From Chitinophagaceae bacterium (GTDB lineage Bacteria; Bacteroidota; Bacteroidia; Chitinophagales; Chitinophagaceae), in the NCBI GenBank assembly GCA_947446645.1, contig CANFHA010000010.1:124001-188000 (forward strand): a stretch of DNA of 64,000 nt, read 5' to 3'. Below are positions 36,498-45,941 of this stretch, piece by piece (position 1 is the stretch's first letter; every line of letters starts with the position of its first letter). The notes beneath the pieces are model-generated. The model worked only from the letters and a program-made list of their open reading frames with translations, had not been told where the DNA came from and made no database searches. Made by a program: the position numbers and the translations under genes.

Positions 36498-37922
36498 CTA
36501 GCATTCACTCAGGCTTATCGGCAACTGCATAGCCAGCCCGCCTTCGGCGGTTTCTTTGTATTTGTGGTTCATGTCGAGGGCGGTTTCCCACATGGTGTTT
36601 ACCACAGCATCCAGCGAGATGCGGGCATGGTCGGGATTGCCCTGGAGGGCAAGCTGGCAGGCCATTATAGCCTTTATAGCGCCCATGGTGTTGCGCTCTA
36701 TGCAGGGTACCTGTACCAGGCCGCCTACGGGGTCGCAGGTGAGGCCCAGGTGATGCTCCATAGCTATCTCTGCGGCCTGCAGGCACTGCTCCATAGTGCC
36801 GCCAAGGCTTTCGGTAAGCGCTGCCGCGGCCATAGATGAGGATACGCCAATCTCGGCCTGGCAGCCACCCATGGCGGCTGAGAGGGTAGCGCCCTTCTTA
36901 AATATGCTGCCTATCTCAGAGGCAGTAAGCAGGAATTTTATGATCTTATCATCGTCGTACCCATCGCAAAAGGCAATGAAGTAGAGCAGCACGGCGGGTA
37001 CTACGCCGGCAGCACCATTGGTGGGTGCGGTGACCACGCGGCTAAAGGATGCGTTCTCCTCGTTAACGGCCAGCGCAAAGCAGCTGACCCAGTCGAGCGT
37101 GTAGCGGAAAGAGCCGCCACCACTGCGTATTACAGTAAGCCACTCATCGAAGTTGCTATAAGTTTTGCCCTGTACCAGTTTAGTATTGAGGGCTGCTGCG
37201 CGCCGCATCACGTGCAGGCCGCCGGGCAGCTCGCCGCCTATATGCACACCCCGGTATATGCAGTCGCGCATGGTATGCCATATACGCAGCACACCGGCGC
37301 GGGTCTCCTCCTCAGGGCGTATGGCGCGCTCATTCTCCATAACCACGCCAGATATGCTGAGGCTGGTTTTGTTGCAGGCGGCTTCCAGGTCTTCGGCTTT
37401 CTCTATAGGGTAGGGCAGGCGTATGTGGTTGCCATCGCCATCTTCCTCACCCTCCTTTACCACAAAGCCACCGCCTATGGAGTAGTATGTCTGGGCTATC
37501 TCGTCGCCATTGCTGTAAGCGCAGAGGAAGGTAAGTGCATTGGGGTGGTAGGGCAGGCTGTCGTCGTACAGGAATACCACATCTACCGCCGGGTCGAAGT
37601 CTATTTCCTGCTCGCCGTTCAGGTTCAGCTTTTTGGTTTGGGTGATGGTGGCTATACGCGGTGTAATCTCATTGACATCGAAGGTAACGGGATCTTCTCC
37701 GCACAGCCCCAGTAGCACGGCTACGTCGGTGCCATGGCCCTTGCCGGTCTTGGCGAGTGAGCCATAGAGCAACACCTTTACAGAGTCTACCTGGTGGATG
37801 CCTGTATTCTTAACATCGGCTATGAAGCGGAGTGCGGCTCGCCATGGGCCTAGTGTATGCGAGCTGCTGGGACCTACTCCTATCTTAAAAATGTCAAATA
37901 CCGAAATGCTTTCCTGGGCCAA
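36498..37922 (-). CDS. sdaA: L-serine ammonia-lyase, iron-sulfur type, single chain
   Basis: 474 residues. Deaminates L-serine to pyruvate with a [4Fe-4S] cluster. '[16 protein letters not shown]' marks the N-terminal (beta) part. The C-terminal (alpha) part has '[14 protein letters not shown]', '[16 protein letters not shown]' and '[16 protein letters not shown]', whose cysteines bind the cluster. Both parts are in one chain, as in E. coli SdaA. A minus-strand TATATTTG about 75 bp upstream is a promoter candidate. Confidence 0.95.
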   Translation of the reverse strand: MAQESISVFDIFKIGVGPSSSHTLGPWRAALRFIADVKNTGIHQVDSVKVLLYGSLAKTGKGHGTDVAVLLGLCGEDPVTFDVNEITPRIATITQTKKLNLNGEQEIDFDPAVDVVFLYDDSLPYHPNALTFLCAYSNGDEIAQTYYSIGGGFVVKEGEEDGDGNHIRLPYPIEKAEDLEAACNKTSLSISGVVMENERAIRPEEETRAGVLRIWHTMRDCIYRGVHIGGELPGGLHVMRRAAALNTKLVQGKTYSNFDEWLTVIRSGGGSFRYTLDWVSCFALAVNEENASFSRVVTAPTNGAAGVVPAVLLYFIAFCDGYDDDKIIKFLLTASEIGSIFKKGATLSAAMGGCQAEIGVSSSMAAAALTESLGGTMEQCLQAAEIAMEHHLGLTCDPVGGLVQVPCIERNTMGAIKAIMACQLALQGNPDHARISLDAVVNTMWETALDMNHKYKETAEGGLAMQLPISLSEC

Positions 37923-37996
37923 AACTTATGATAATTATATTGAGTCAAAATGGTGATGTGCAGCAGGCTACAAATACCAGTACTACCCGAGCTTAG

Positions 37997-38004
37997 CAAA
38001 TATA
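37997..38004 (-). promoter_or_regulatory. Candidate -7 promoter element of sdaA
   Basis: On the minus strand TATATTTG fits TAnnTTTG, about 75 bp before the sdaA ATG. No convincing -33 element at the standard spacing. Confidence 0.35.
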
Positions 38005-38068
38005 GTAAACAGTAGCGGGTAAAGGCCACCGCACAAATGGTATTTAAAAGTTTTACATTTTCTTAGAC

Positions 38069-38101
38069 AAAAAAAGGGCTTTCCCTTTCGGCGAAGCCCT
38101 T
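38069..38101 (-). terminator. Intrinsic terminator of the fasciclin gene
   Basis: On the minus strand AAGGGCTT pairs with AAGCCCTT around a loop of about 11 bases, followed by seven T. It lies about 50 bp after the fasciclin-domain stop codon and separates that gene from sdaA. Confidence 0.88.
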
Positions 38102-38150
38102 CATCATCAATCTAACCACACACAATCTTAGTACATCCGCTATCAGTATA

Positions 38151-38705
38151 CTATGGCATCAGTACTTTGTCTATTACATGTATTACGCCGTTCTTCTGGT
38201 ACACATCTTTAATGGTGACCCTGGCAACGCCGCCTTTGCTGTCTTTTATCTCCAGGTTCTTACCTTTTTTCATTACAGTGAGGTCTTCGCCCTGCACTGT
38301 TTTGAGCATGGCGCTGCCGTTGCCCATTTTCATCTTCTCCATCAGTGCTTTCGCATCGAGCTTGCCAGCCACCACGTGGTAGGTGAGCACGGCGGTAAGC
38401 GTGCCTTTGTTCTCCGGCTTCAGCAGGTTATCTACTGTACCGGATAGCAGCATGCTGAATGCTTCGTTCGTAGGTGCAAATACGGTGAACGGGCCGTCGC
38501 CTTGCAGGGTTTCTACAAGGCCTGCCGCCTTTACGGCAGCCACCAGCGTGGTGTGGTCTTTTGAGTTCACTGCATTCTCCACTATATTCTTAGTGGGGTA
38601 CATGGCCGCCCCGCCTACCATAACGGTGTTCTGCGCCAGGGCTGTAGCTGTGCCGGTGGCTATCATAGCCATTGCCAGCACGGGAATTAAAAGGATACGC
38701 TTCAT
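38151..38705 (-). CDS. Secreted fasciclin (FAS1) domain protein
   Basis: 184 residues. Signal peptide (1-24, 'LAMAMIATGTATALAQ'), then one FAS1 domain (about 42-184) with H1 'HTTLVAAVKAAGLVETLQGDGPFTVFAPTNEAF' in shortened form ('GPFTVFAPTNEAF') and 'YHVVAGKLDAKAL', 'GVIHVIDKVLMP' (H2). FAS1 proteins mediate surface adhesion or matrix association; this one is single-domain and probably periplasmic or secreted. Transcribed alone, ended by a strong hairpin. Confidence 0.92.
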   Translation of the reverse strand: MKRILLIPVLAMAMIATGTATALAQNTVMVGGAAMYPTKNIVENAVNSKDHTTLVAAVKAAGLVETLQGDGPFTVFAPTNEAFSMLLSGTVDNLLKPENKGTLTAVLTYHVVAGKLDAKALMEKMKMGNGSAMLKTVQGEDLTVMKKGKNLEIKDSKGGVARVTIKDVYQKNGVIHVIDKVLMP

Positions 38706-38920
38706 AATTGTTTGTTTTCAGGTTAATAATAATTGTTTACCTGTACACTTACGAGCGGGTTGGAATTTTGGTTTTTAAGGTGCTTTTTTAATTGTTGGCA
38801 TGATATTTATACAAGTAAAAAATACACTATAAATAAACGCAAATCTGGTCTAAACATCTGGCTTTTTTCAGTGGTTTCGATACTTCGGTTTGATATTGGG
38901 AACAGGTAAAACTTTGTTTT

Positions 38921-41900
38921 GTGGAAGAAGCTATTTACGACTATGAAGACCACCCTGTGGCCGACAAAAAGGAAGGTAAACTTGTGTTCCGGTACTTTCC
39001 CGGCTATGCTGCTTTTATTCGGGATAATTGCCTGGTGCCCTACATAGCTGAGCAGCTGCGCATATGCAGGCAGATAGAGCTGCCGATGATGAAATTCCTG
39101 GAGGGGATGACAGACGACCAGCTGATAACTATGGGCCTGGAGTCTCACAAAATGTTTCTTACCAGTGCTGAAGAAAATACACTGGCCGAACACCTGGAGA
39201 AATCGCTAAAGGCCTGGGTAGAAGACCAACTGCTAATAATGAAGCGGGAAGACCTGACGGCTGAGGATATTTCTTATGCCGGCTTTGTGCGTAAAAAGGC
39301 GCTGATGAAATTTCTGCCTTCCTATACTACAGACCTTTATGAGGCCATAGAAATAATAAACGAGATAGACAGGCTGGGGGTGTATAATGACATTGCCTCC
39401 ACCAATGTATACATAAAGCTGCTGCAGGACCGTATAAAGGAGCAGGTGTTTCTTACCGAGGCACTATCAAACACTACACCGGGTATCAACTTTATTTTTG
39501 GGCTGGGCGACAGATCGCTGGTATATGCAAATGGTAATGCCGAGCGGTTCTTTGGTAATACGCTGGAGGATATGAAGGTGATGAAAGCAGACTTCCTGAC
39601 GGATAAGCTTCACCATGAGGATGTGGCAGAGACCATAGCGGCGTTTGACAAATGCGCGGCCGCAAAGAATGGCGAGGTGGTGACCTGGGAGATGCGCCTG
39701 AAAGCAGGAGCAGGCCACTATGTGTGGATGCGCAACTACTCATCGGTATATAAAAGAAATGACGATGGTACGGTATCGCAGATAGTGGGTATAATACTGG
39801 ATATAGATAAGGAAAGGGAAGTATCGGAGCAACTGCTGAAGAACGAACGGCAACTGCTGGACGCGCAGGAACAGGCAGAGGTGGGCAGCTTTGAGCTGGA
39901 TGTTGCAACGGGCAAAATGGAGGTAACACCACAATTCAAAAAGATATACGAGGTTACTGATTTTGACCTGTATACGCTAATAGATAATGTGCACCCCGAA
40001 GACCGGGAGCGTGTGAATGCCAACCGGGACAAGGCAATACGGGAAAATGGCATTTACGACAATGAATACCGCTACAGGGTGAATGGCAAAGAAAAGGTGA
40101 TATGGTCTCGCGGGCGGATAGCAGACCGAAACGGGACGAAGATAATGGTGGGAACTGTTATGGATATAACCGCGCGCCACCAGATGCTGCAGCAGCTGAG
40201 AGAAAGCGACGAACGCTTTAAGCAGGCGCAGGCACGCACACACATAGGCAACTGGACGTGGGATATAGTAAATGACAAGGTTAGCTGGTCTGATGAAATG
40301 TTCAGGATATACGGGCTTGAACCTCAATCGCAGGAGGTGAACTATGATACGTATATATCGCACATTCACCCCGATGACCAGGAGACACGTAAAGCGCAGG
40401 TGCAGCGTGTATTTGAGACCGGGGAGCCGGAAGATCACCACTATCGCATAGTAGCGCCTGATGGCTCTGTACGTATACTGCACACCAAGAGTGAAATAGA
40501 ATTTGACAAGGAGGGGAAGCCACTGCGTATGATGGGTACCTGCCAGGATATAACCGAGAAGCAAACACTGATAGACAGGCTGCAGCGGAGCGAAGTGCTT
40601 TACAAGCAGGCGCAGGCCATAAGCCACATAGGCAACTGGTCGTGGAATGTGGAGACGAAGGAAATGGAGTGGTCGGATGAGCTGTACCGGATCTATGAGC
40701 TGGAACCAAACTCAGCAGGTACGAGTGATACGATAGCCCTCTACAATCACCCGCAGGATGAAGAGCTTATTCGCAACACTATAAGGAACGCACGAAGTAC
40801 ACTGCAGCCGTTTGATATTAATTTCCGCATCATTCTTAATGATCACCGGATAAAAACACTGAATCTAAAAGGTGAGGTAGCGGCAGATGCGGATGGCAAA
40901 GCAGTAAAAATATATGGCACCGTTCAGGACATAACCGAGCAGAAGCTGGTAGAAAAAAAGCTGAAGGATTCGCAGGACTTCATCAGGAAGATAACGGATG
41001 TGACGCCATCGGTGATTGCTGCGTATGATGTGACTACCGGCCAGTTTTCTTTTATAAATGATGCTATAGAAAAACAGCTGGGTTATGAGTCATCGCGTGT
41101 ATTCGCCGAGGGTGTTCCTTTCTTTATTTCGATAACCCACCCGGATGACCTGCCGGGACTGATGGAGAAGAATGCTAAAGCGCTGGAAGAGGCAAACCAG
41201 CTAGTGGCACCAGATAATGAGCCGATAGCAGAGTTTAAGTACCGCATGAAGAATGTGGCAGGTGAGTACAGGTGGTTCCATACGTTTGGTACTATTTTCG
41301 AGCGCGATGAGCACAACCAGGTGAAGAGCGTGCTGAATATCTCAATTGATGTGACTGACCAGGAACTGGCCGAGCAGGGCTTGTTTCAGAAGAACCTGGA
41401 GCTGCAGCAATCTAACACCAGCCTGGAGGAATATGCCTATGTGGCCAGTCATGACCTTAAAGAGCCGCTTAGGAAGATCGTAACCTTTAGCGACCGCATA
41501 GTATCGTTTCATTCTGATACGCTGAATGAGGACGCCAAATTGTATCTCGGGAAGGTAATAGAATCATCGAAGCGGATGCAGAAGATGATCAACGATCTGC
41601 TGTATGTATCTACTATTGCCGGCAACAAAGACTTCCAGCTTTATGATCTTAACTTTATCCTGTCTGAAGCGCTGCAGCCGCTGGACCATAAGATTGAAGA
41701 GATTAAGGCAATTGTAGATTCAGACACGCTGCCTACGGCACTGGTGGTGCCATCGCAGTTCATCCAGCTGTTTCAAAATCTTATTGGTAATGCACTGAAG
41801 TTTGTAAGGAAGGACGTGGTGCCGAAAATAACGATCACACATAGTTTTATAGGTGGTAAGGCGTTGGAGCGTCATGATCTATCAAAGGCAAAGCGGTACC

Positions 41901-42118
41901 TGAAAATAGAAGTGCAGGATAATGGCATCGGCTTTGATAACCAATATGCGAACAGGATATTTGCTATTTTTCAGCGCCTGCATGGTCGTACTGAGTATGA
42001 GGGTACGGGTATAGGATTGGCAGTTTGTAAAAAGATAGTGGAGAATCATGGCGGCGCAATATATGCAGATGGAAAGCTGAATGAAGGTGCCAGGTTTGTT
42101 ATAGTAATACCAGTTTAA
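38921..42118 (+). CDS. Soluble multi-PAS sensor histidine kinase
   Basis: 1065 residues from a GTG start, no membrane helix. The first ~150 residues are an all-helical domain not recognised. Five PAS units follow (about 165-290, 300-415, 420-545, 550-680, 685-815), several with PAC endings such as 'GTVQDITEQK'. Two adjacent PAS share 'QA(R/I)(T/S)HIGNW(T/S)W', which suggests internal duplication. HisKA has His844 in 'ASHDLKEPLRK', and HATPase (about 945-1065) has 'EVQDNGIGFD' and 'EYEGTGIGLAV'. The single-domain regulator gene 82 bp downstream on the same strand is its likely phosphate acceptor. Confidence 0.93.
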   Translation: MEEAIYDYEDHPVADKKEGKLVFRYFPGYAAFIRDNCLVPYIAEQLRICRQIELPMMKFLEGMTDDQLITMGLESHKMFLTSAEENTLAEHLEKSLKAWVEDQLLIMKREDLTAEDISYAGFVRKKALMKFLPSYTTDLYEAIEIINEIDRLGVYNDIASTNVYIKLLQDRIKEQVFLTEALSNTTPGINFIFGLGDRSLVYANGNAERFFGNTLEDMKVMKADFLTDKLHHEDVAETIAAFDKCAAAKNGEVVTWEMRLKAGAGHYVWMRNYSSVYKRNDDGTVSQIVGIILDIDKEREVSEQLLKNERQLLDAQEQAEVGSFELDVATGKMEVTPQFKKIYEVTDFDLYTLIDNVHPEDRERVNANRDKAIRENGIYDNEYRYRVNGKEKVIWSRGRIADRNGTKIMVGTVMDITARHQMLQQLRESDERFKQAQARTHIGNWTWDIVNDKVSWSDEMFRIYGLEPQSQEVNYDTYISHIHPDDQETRKAQVQRVFETGEPEDHHYRIVAPDGSVRILHTKSEIEFDKEGKPLRMMGTCQDITEKQTLIDRLQRSEVLYKQAQAISHIGNWSWNVETKEMEWSDELYRIYELEPNSAGTSDTIALYNHPQDEELIRNTIRNARSTLQPFDINFRIILNDHRIKTLNLKGEVAADADGKAVKIYGTVQDITEQKLVEKKLKDSQDFIRKITDVTPSVIAAYDVTTGQFSFINDAIEKQLGYESSRVFAEGVPFFISITHPDDLPGLMEKNAKALEEANQLVAPDNEPIAEFKYRMKNVAGEYRWFHTFGTIFERDEHNQVKSVLNISIDVTDQELAEQGLFQKNLELQQSNTSLEEYAYVASHDLKEPLRKIVTFSDRIVSFHSDTLNEDAKLYLGKVIESSKRMQKMINDLLYVSTIAGNKDFQLYDLNFILSEALQPLDHKIEEIKAIVDSDTLPTALVVPSQFIQLFQNLIGNALKFVRKDVVPKITITHSFIGGKALERHDLSKAKRYLKIEVQDNGIGFDNQYANRIFAIFQRLHGRTEYEGTGIGLAVCKKIVENHGGAIYADGKLNEGARFVIVIPV

Positions 42119-42200
42119 AAGAGATGCTTGTAAATGCGCATTCCATTTTGTATGTTTATATTGTATCTCTGATTTTTATGTTCAAATACCCCGTTAGCCT

Positions 42201-42605
42201 ATGTTAAACGCCCCCCAACACTCGATCTTTATTGTGGACGATGATGATGATGACAGAATGTCCATTAGGGATGCCTTTATGGAAAACAAGCATGTGCACA
42301 ACTATGTGTTTATGCAGAATGGTGACCAGCTGATGGGGCACTTCTCAACGACTACGCGAAAGGTGCATCCATCCCTGATACTGCTGGACCTGAATATGCC
42401 GGGCAAGGATGGCCGCGATGTGCTGAGGGAAATAAAGAAAAATGACGAGCTGCGATTGATTCCGGTTGTGGTGGTTACCACATCTTCTGCCCCCGGCGAC
42501 CGCGAAATGTCTTATAAGCTTGGCGCTAACTGTTTCATCACAAAACCCGATTCCTACCGCGAACTTATGGTGTTGACAGACGCGATCGCTAAATTGTGGT
42601 TATAG
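42201..42605 (+). CDS. Single-domain response regulator (Rcp1-like)
   Basis: 134 residues forming one receiver domain. The acidic cluster 'IVDDDDDDR' (11-19), phosphoacceptor Asp63 in 'LILLDLNMPGKDG', 'VVVTTSSAP' and the conserved lysine in 'FITKPDS' are all present. The 'HP(S)LILLDLNMPGKDG' and 'DDDxxD' pattern is like phytochrome-linked Rcp1 regulators. With no output domain, it likely passes phosphate to another kinase or binds a target. It lies 82 bp after the multi-PAS kinase and 6 bp before the UbiA gene. Confidence 0.95.
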   Translation: MLNAPQHSIFIVDDDDDDRMSIRDAFMENKHVHNYVFMQNGDQLMGHFSTTTRKVHPSLILLDLNMPGKDGRDVLREIKKNDELRLIPVVVVTTSSAPGDREMSYKLGANCFITKPDSYRELMVLTDAIAKLWL

Positions 42606-42611
42606 ACCTTT

Positions 42612-43529
42612 TTGATTTTGCAAAAGAGCAGCAACGTTTCCGGATTTATTTTTGACAGGGGTACGGTGCTGCACCTGCGTATTCCTTTTTCTTTTTTTCT
42701 GCTTCCTGTTTTTTGCTTTGGCCTCAGCCAGGCATCTGTAATACATCTGCGGGAAACGGTAATTGTGTTTATCGCCCTGCATTTGTTTATATACCCGGGC
42801 AGCAATGTGTACAATAGTTACATGGACAAGGATACCGGCAGCATAGGTGGCCTGGAAAATCCTCCACCGGTGACCCGGAAACTATATTATGCCAGTATTG
42901 TTTGTGATGTGATTGGACTGTTATTGTGCCTGCTTGCTGGGTGGCAATACCTCTTGCTGATGGCTTTGTACGTAGCTTTTTCTAAAGCCTACAGCTGGCA
43001 TGGCATCAGGCTAAAAAAGTATGCTTATGTCAGCTGGCTGGTAATAGCTGTGTTCCAGGGTGGGTATACCTATATGCTTGCAAAAATGACCGCCGAGCGT
43101 GATGTACATTTCAGCTGGTTTACTGCGCCTAATGTTCTTGCTATGACGATAGCTTCCCTATTGATAGGCGGCTCTTACCCGCTTACGCAAATATACCAGC
43201 ATAAGGAAGATAGTGGCAGGGGAGACTTTACCATCAGCTATCGCATGGGTATAAGAGGCACTTTTCTGTTTACGCTGGTTATGTTCGTTACGGCGGCAGC
43301 ACTGCTGGGCTATTACTTCGATGCCAACTATAGCCTGGTGCATTTTTATGTGTTCAGCAGTTGCCTGTTACCTGTTATCATCTACTTCCTGTATTGGTTC
43401 GTGATAACGGACAGGGATGCCGCAAATGCTGATTTCTCCCACGCCATGCTTATGAACAAAATATCAGCAGTATGCATGGTGGTGTGCTTTAGCATCATTT
43501 TTTTAATGCGGCACATACCACTGGTGTAG
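42612..43529 (+). CDS. UbiA-family prenyltransferase
   Basis: 305 residues, about eight or nine membrane helices. The first aspartate-rich motif is 'NVYNSYMDKDTGSIGG' and the second 'YPLTQIYQHKEDSGRGD', as expected for enzymes joining a polyprenyl diphosphate to an aromatic or other acceptor. Family members make menaquinone, heme O, carotenoid-like and archaeal lipids; which applies is unclear. The start is TTG at 42612 or 42618. Only 6 bp separates it from the regulator stop codon, so transcripts may be shared. Confidence 0.8.
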   Translation: MILQKSSNVSGFIFDRGTVLHLRIPFSFFLLPVFCFGLSQASVIHLRETVIVFIALHLFIYPGSNVYNSYMDKDTGSIGGLENPPPVTRKLYYASIVCDVIGLLLCLLAGWQYLLLMALYVAFSKAYSWHGIRLKKYAYVSWLVIAVFQGGYTYMLAKMTAERDVHFSWFTAPNVLAMTIASLLIGGSYPLTQIYQHKEDSGRGDFTISYRMGIRGTFLFTLVMFVTAAALLGYYFDANYSLVHFYVFSSCLLPVIIYFLYWFVITDRDAANADFSHAMLMNKISAVCMVVCFSIIFLMRHIPLV

Positions 43530-43534
43530 CGAGT

Positions 43535-44746
43535 CTATTTTCTGATTGTAAAGGTGAAAGTGCTGCCATGGCCTGGAGTGGAGTCTACTGTTATTTCCCC
43601 GCCCAGCTTGTTCACCAGTCTCTTCACTGTTGCCAGGCCTATGCCCGAGCCTTTATTGTTATCGCGGTCTTCGACACCGAGCGTGGTGAAGAGATCGAAG
43701 ATGTGGCGCTGATCTTCTTTGCTTATGCCGCGGCCATTGTCCATTACCGAAAATTGGTAGCAGGCGCCACTATCTTCCACGGAGAATTCGATCTGGCCAT
43801 GCCACTTGTCATTGTATTTTATGGCATTTGTGCTGAGATTAAGCAAAATTTGCAACAGCATATATCTTGAGCTGTAAATATCAAATTCCCTGTTGCTGAT
43901 GCCGAAAGTAAATTCAGCCGGTATGGCCACCAGCTTTTTTACCTCGTCCATAATGGTGCCAAAGGTGAAGTGTTCTTTGGCAATTTCACCTGCGTTAACA
44001 GTGCGCGTGTGGCGGAGTATGCCCTCTACCATGGCAATAGCGCTTTTTGCGGTAGCCTCCAGCTCATCAAGAAAGGCGAGACCATCGGCATCAATTTCTT
44101 TTGCGTATACATCTTTCATGTAGGCTATGCCCATGGCAAGGCTGCTGCAGGGCGACTTCACATCGTGTGCCACTACATGCGCAAAGCGATTGAGGTCGCG
44201 GTTCATCTCCTCCAGCTGTGCTTTTTGTGCTTCAAGTTCCAGGTTGGCTTTATGCGCTTCAAGAGTGGCCACAACCTGCCTGCCTAGTGCTGTAAGGGTT
44301 GCTTTCTGCTCAGCCGAAAGAGAATTGGGTTTCTTGTCGATAACGCATAAAGTGCCCAAGGGAAAACCGGAATTGTTCAGCAATGGTATACCGGCGTAAA
44401 AGCGCACGCTGTGCGGACCTGTGACCATTGGATTATCATGAAACCGTTCGTCCTTTTCCACGTCGTTAACTATGAAAAGTTCAGACGGGTCTAGTATTGC
44501 ATGTGCGCAAAAGGCTACGTCGCGGTGCGTTTCTGTATCGTCCATACCCACCCGCGATTTAAACCATTGACGATCTTCGTCAATTATAGAAATAAGCGAA
44601 ATAGGCATGTCGCATATCTCTGCTGCTATGTGGGTTATATCATCATAGTCTTTTTCAGATATGGTATCGAGAATGTTATACTCGTAGAGTGCCGTTATTC
44701 TTTCCTTTTCATTTACCGGTTTCGGTGCAGCTTGCATTGATATCAC
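43535..44746 (-). CDS. GAF-domain sensor histidine kinase
   Basis: 403 residues, soluble. GAF domain about 20-165 ('PISLISIIDEDRQWFKSRVG', 'VAFCAHAIL', 'FYAGIPLLNNSGFPLGTLCVID'), which resembles the GAF type in many phytochrome-like kinases but has no obvious chromophore cysteine. A coiled coil (165-185) follows, then HisKA with His194 in 'VVAHDVKSPC' (shorter than usual), and HATPase (about 290-400). Divergent from no regulator; the next gene on the strand is the OmpA triplet, which starts farther upstream. Confidence 0.9.
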   Translation of the reverse strand: MISMQAAPKPVNEKERITALYEYNILDTISEKDYDDITHIAAEICDMPISLISIIDEDRQWFKSRVGMDDTETHRDVAFCAHAILDPSELFIVNDVEKDERFHDNPMVTGPHSVRFYAGIPLLNNSGFPLGTLCVIDKKPNSLSAEQKATLTALGRQVVATLEAHKANLELEAQKAQLEEMNRDLNRFAHVVAHDVKSPCSSLAMGIAYMKDVYAKEIDADGLAFLDELEATAKSAIAMVEGILRHTRTVNAGEIAKEHFTFGTIMDEVKKLVAIPAEFTFGISNREFDIYSSRYMLLQILLNLSTNAIKYNDKWHGQIEFSVEDSGACYQFSVMDNGRGISKEDQRHIFDLFTTLGVEDRDNNKGSGIGLATVKRLVNKLGGEITVDSTPGHGSTFTFTIRK

Positions 44747-44817
44747 ATTTTAAGGCAATGCAAAGTTCCGTAAATGTTGTGAATGAACAGGAATTTATAT
44801 TTCGATGACGGGCAGGT

Positions 44818-45927
44818 TTACAGCCTGATAAATTCTACCCGGCGGTTTTCTGACTTACCGTCCTCTGTGGTATTTGGCTTCAACGGTTTCGTTGCGCCAA
44901 AACCCTTTGCTGTGAGTCTTTCTGCACGTATACCGGCCGCTACCAGTTGCTTTTTTACTTCATCGGCTCGTGCTTGCGACAAGGCAATATTTCCAGCGGG
45001 ACTGCCGTCGGTGTCGGTATGCCCGTCGATCTCAATTCTTATGGTTGGGTTATCTTTAAGAAACGCGGCCAATTCCTTTATAAAGCCTATGCTTTCCGTT
45101 TTTATTTGCGACTTGTTCAAGTCGAAATTAATGGCGTGTGTTACGAATTTTCGCTGGGTCAGTATTTTCGAAAAATCGGTTTTTACTGCTTTCCCTGTTG
45201 TTATTCTGAAGTTTTTATATTTTACTAATCCTGCTCCACTCAGTATGAAGTGATGTGGTGTAGATGTACTTTTAGGTATAGCTGCCACATGGCGATGGTC
45301 GAGATACAAATCGACGGCGTGCTGTTTATATGCAAGTGCAAAGTGATGCCATTCCTTTGGTTTGAATCGGGCTGGGGAGTCGGCCACCATATAGTCTCTG
45401 TACAGGAAGGTGAAACTATCACTGAATATTTGTCCGTAGGTATTTATGTAGAAGTATTCGGTGCTGCAGCCGGGCGTATCTTCACATACCAGTATGCACA
45501 GCTCAGCACGGGCAGCCAGTTTTCCAAATAAGAACTCAAAATCGAGTAAGAAACTATCTGTGTTGCAAAAATTTTCTTTGATATTGGGTGATATGGCAAT
45601 ACCCAACGGCGGATTGCCTGTGCTGATAATAAGCACATTTTCACCATTTTCATTTTGCACCTTCCAGTTTAGTATGCTCTTTTCGTAATCCGGCCCATAA
45701 TATCTGCGTTCGTCCTCTTCCGATAAAAAAGCACAGTGGCTGGCGTGCCAATGCGATGGAAATGAACCGGCGGCATCGTGGCTGAAATCGTCTTCAAATA
45801 TTGTCTTATCTCCCGGAACCAATTCATAGGAAGCATGCCCAGCATTAGTTTTCGGCTGTGCCAGGCAAAGAGTGGGAGTGATAAGTGCCAGTAAAACATT
45901 GAATGTACACAGGGTATAGTATTTCAT
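44818..45927 (-). CDS. OmpA-family protein with N-terminal sandwich-like domain (third of triplet)
   Basis: 369 residues. Signal peptide (1-23). Residues 30-240 form a domain starting 'IFEDDFSHDAAGSFPSHW', with 'WHHFALAYKQHAVDLYLDHRHVA', a LamG/concanavalin-like pattern shared by its two neighbours. The C-terminal OmpA domain (about 255-369) has 'IEIDGHTDTDGSPAGNIALSQARAD' in shortened form ('DGHTDTDG') and 'NRRVEF', so it should bind peptidoglycan in the periplasm. The preceding gene ends 14 bp upstream. The N-terminal domain may bind glycan or another surface partner. Confidence 0.85.
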   Translation of the reverse strand: MKYYTLCTFNVLLALITPTLCLAQPKTNAGHASYELVPGDKTIFEDDFSHDAAGSFPSHWHASHCAFLSEEDERRYYGPDYEKSILNWKVQNENGENVLIISTGNPPLGIAISPNIKENFCNTDSFLLDFEFLFGKLAARAELCILVCEDTPGCSTEYFYINTYGQIFSDSFTFLYRDYMVADSPARFKPKEWHHFALAYKQHAVDLYLDHRHVAAIPKSTSTPHHFILSGAGLVKYKNFRITTGKAVKTDFSKILTQRKFVTHAINFDLNKSQIKTESIGFIKELAAFLKDNPTIRIEIDGHTDTDGSPAGNIALSQARADEVKKQLVAAGIRAERLTAKGFGATKPLKPNTTEDGKSENRRVEFIRL

Positions 45928-45941
45928 GGTTTATGGATTTA

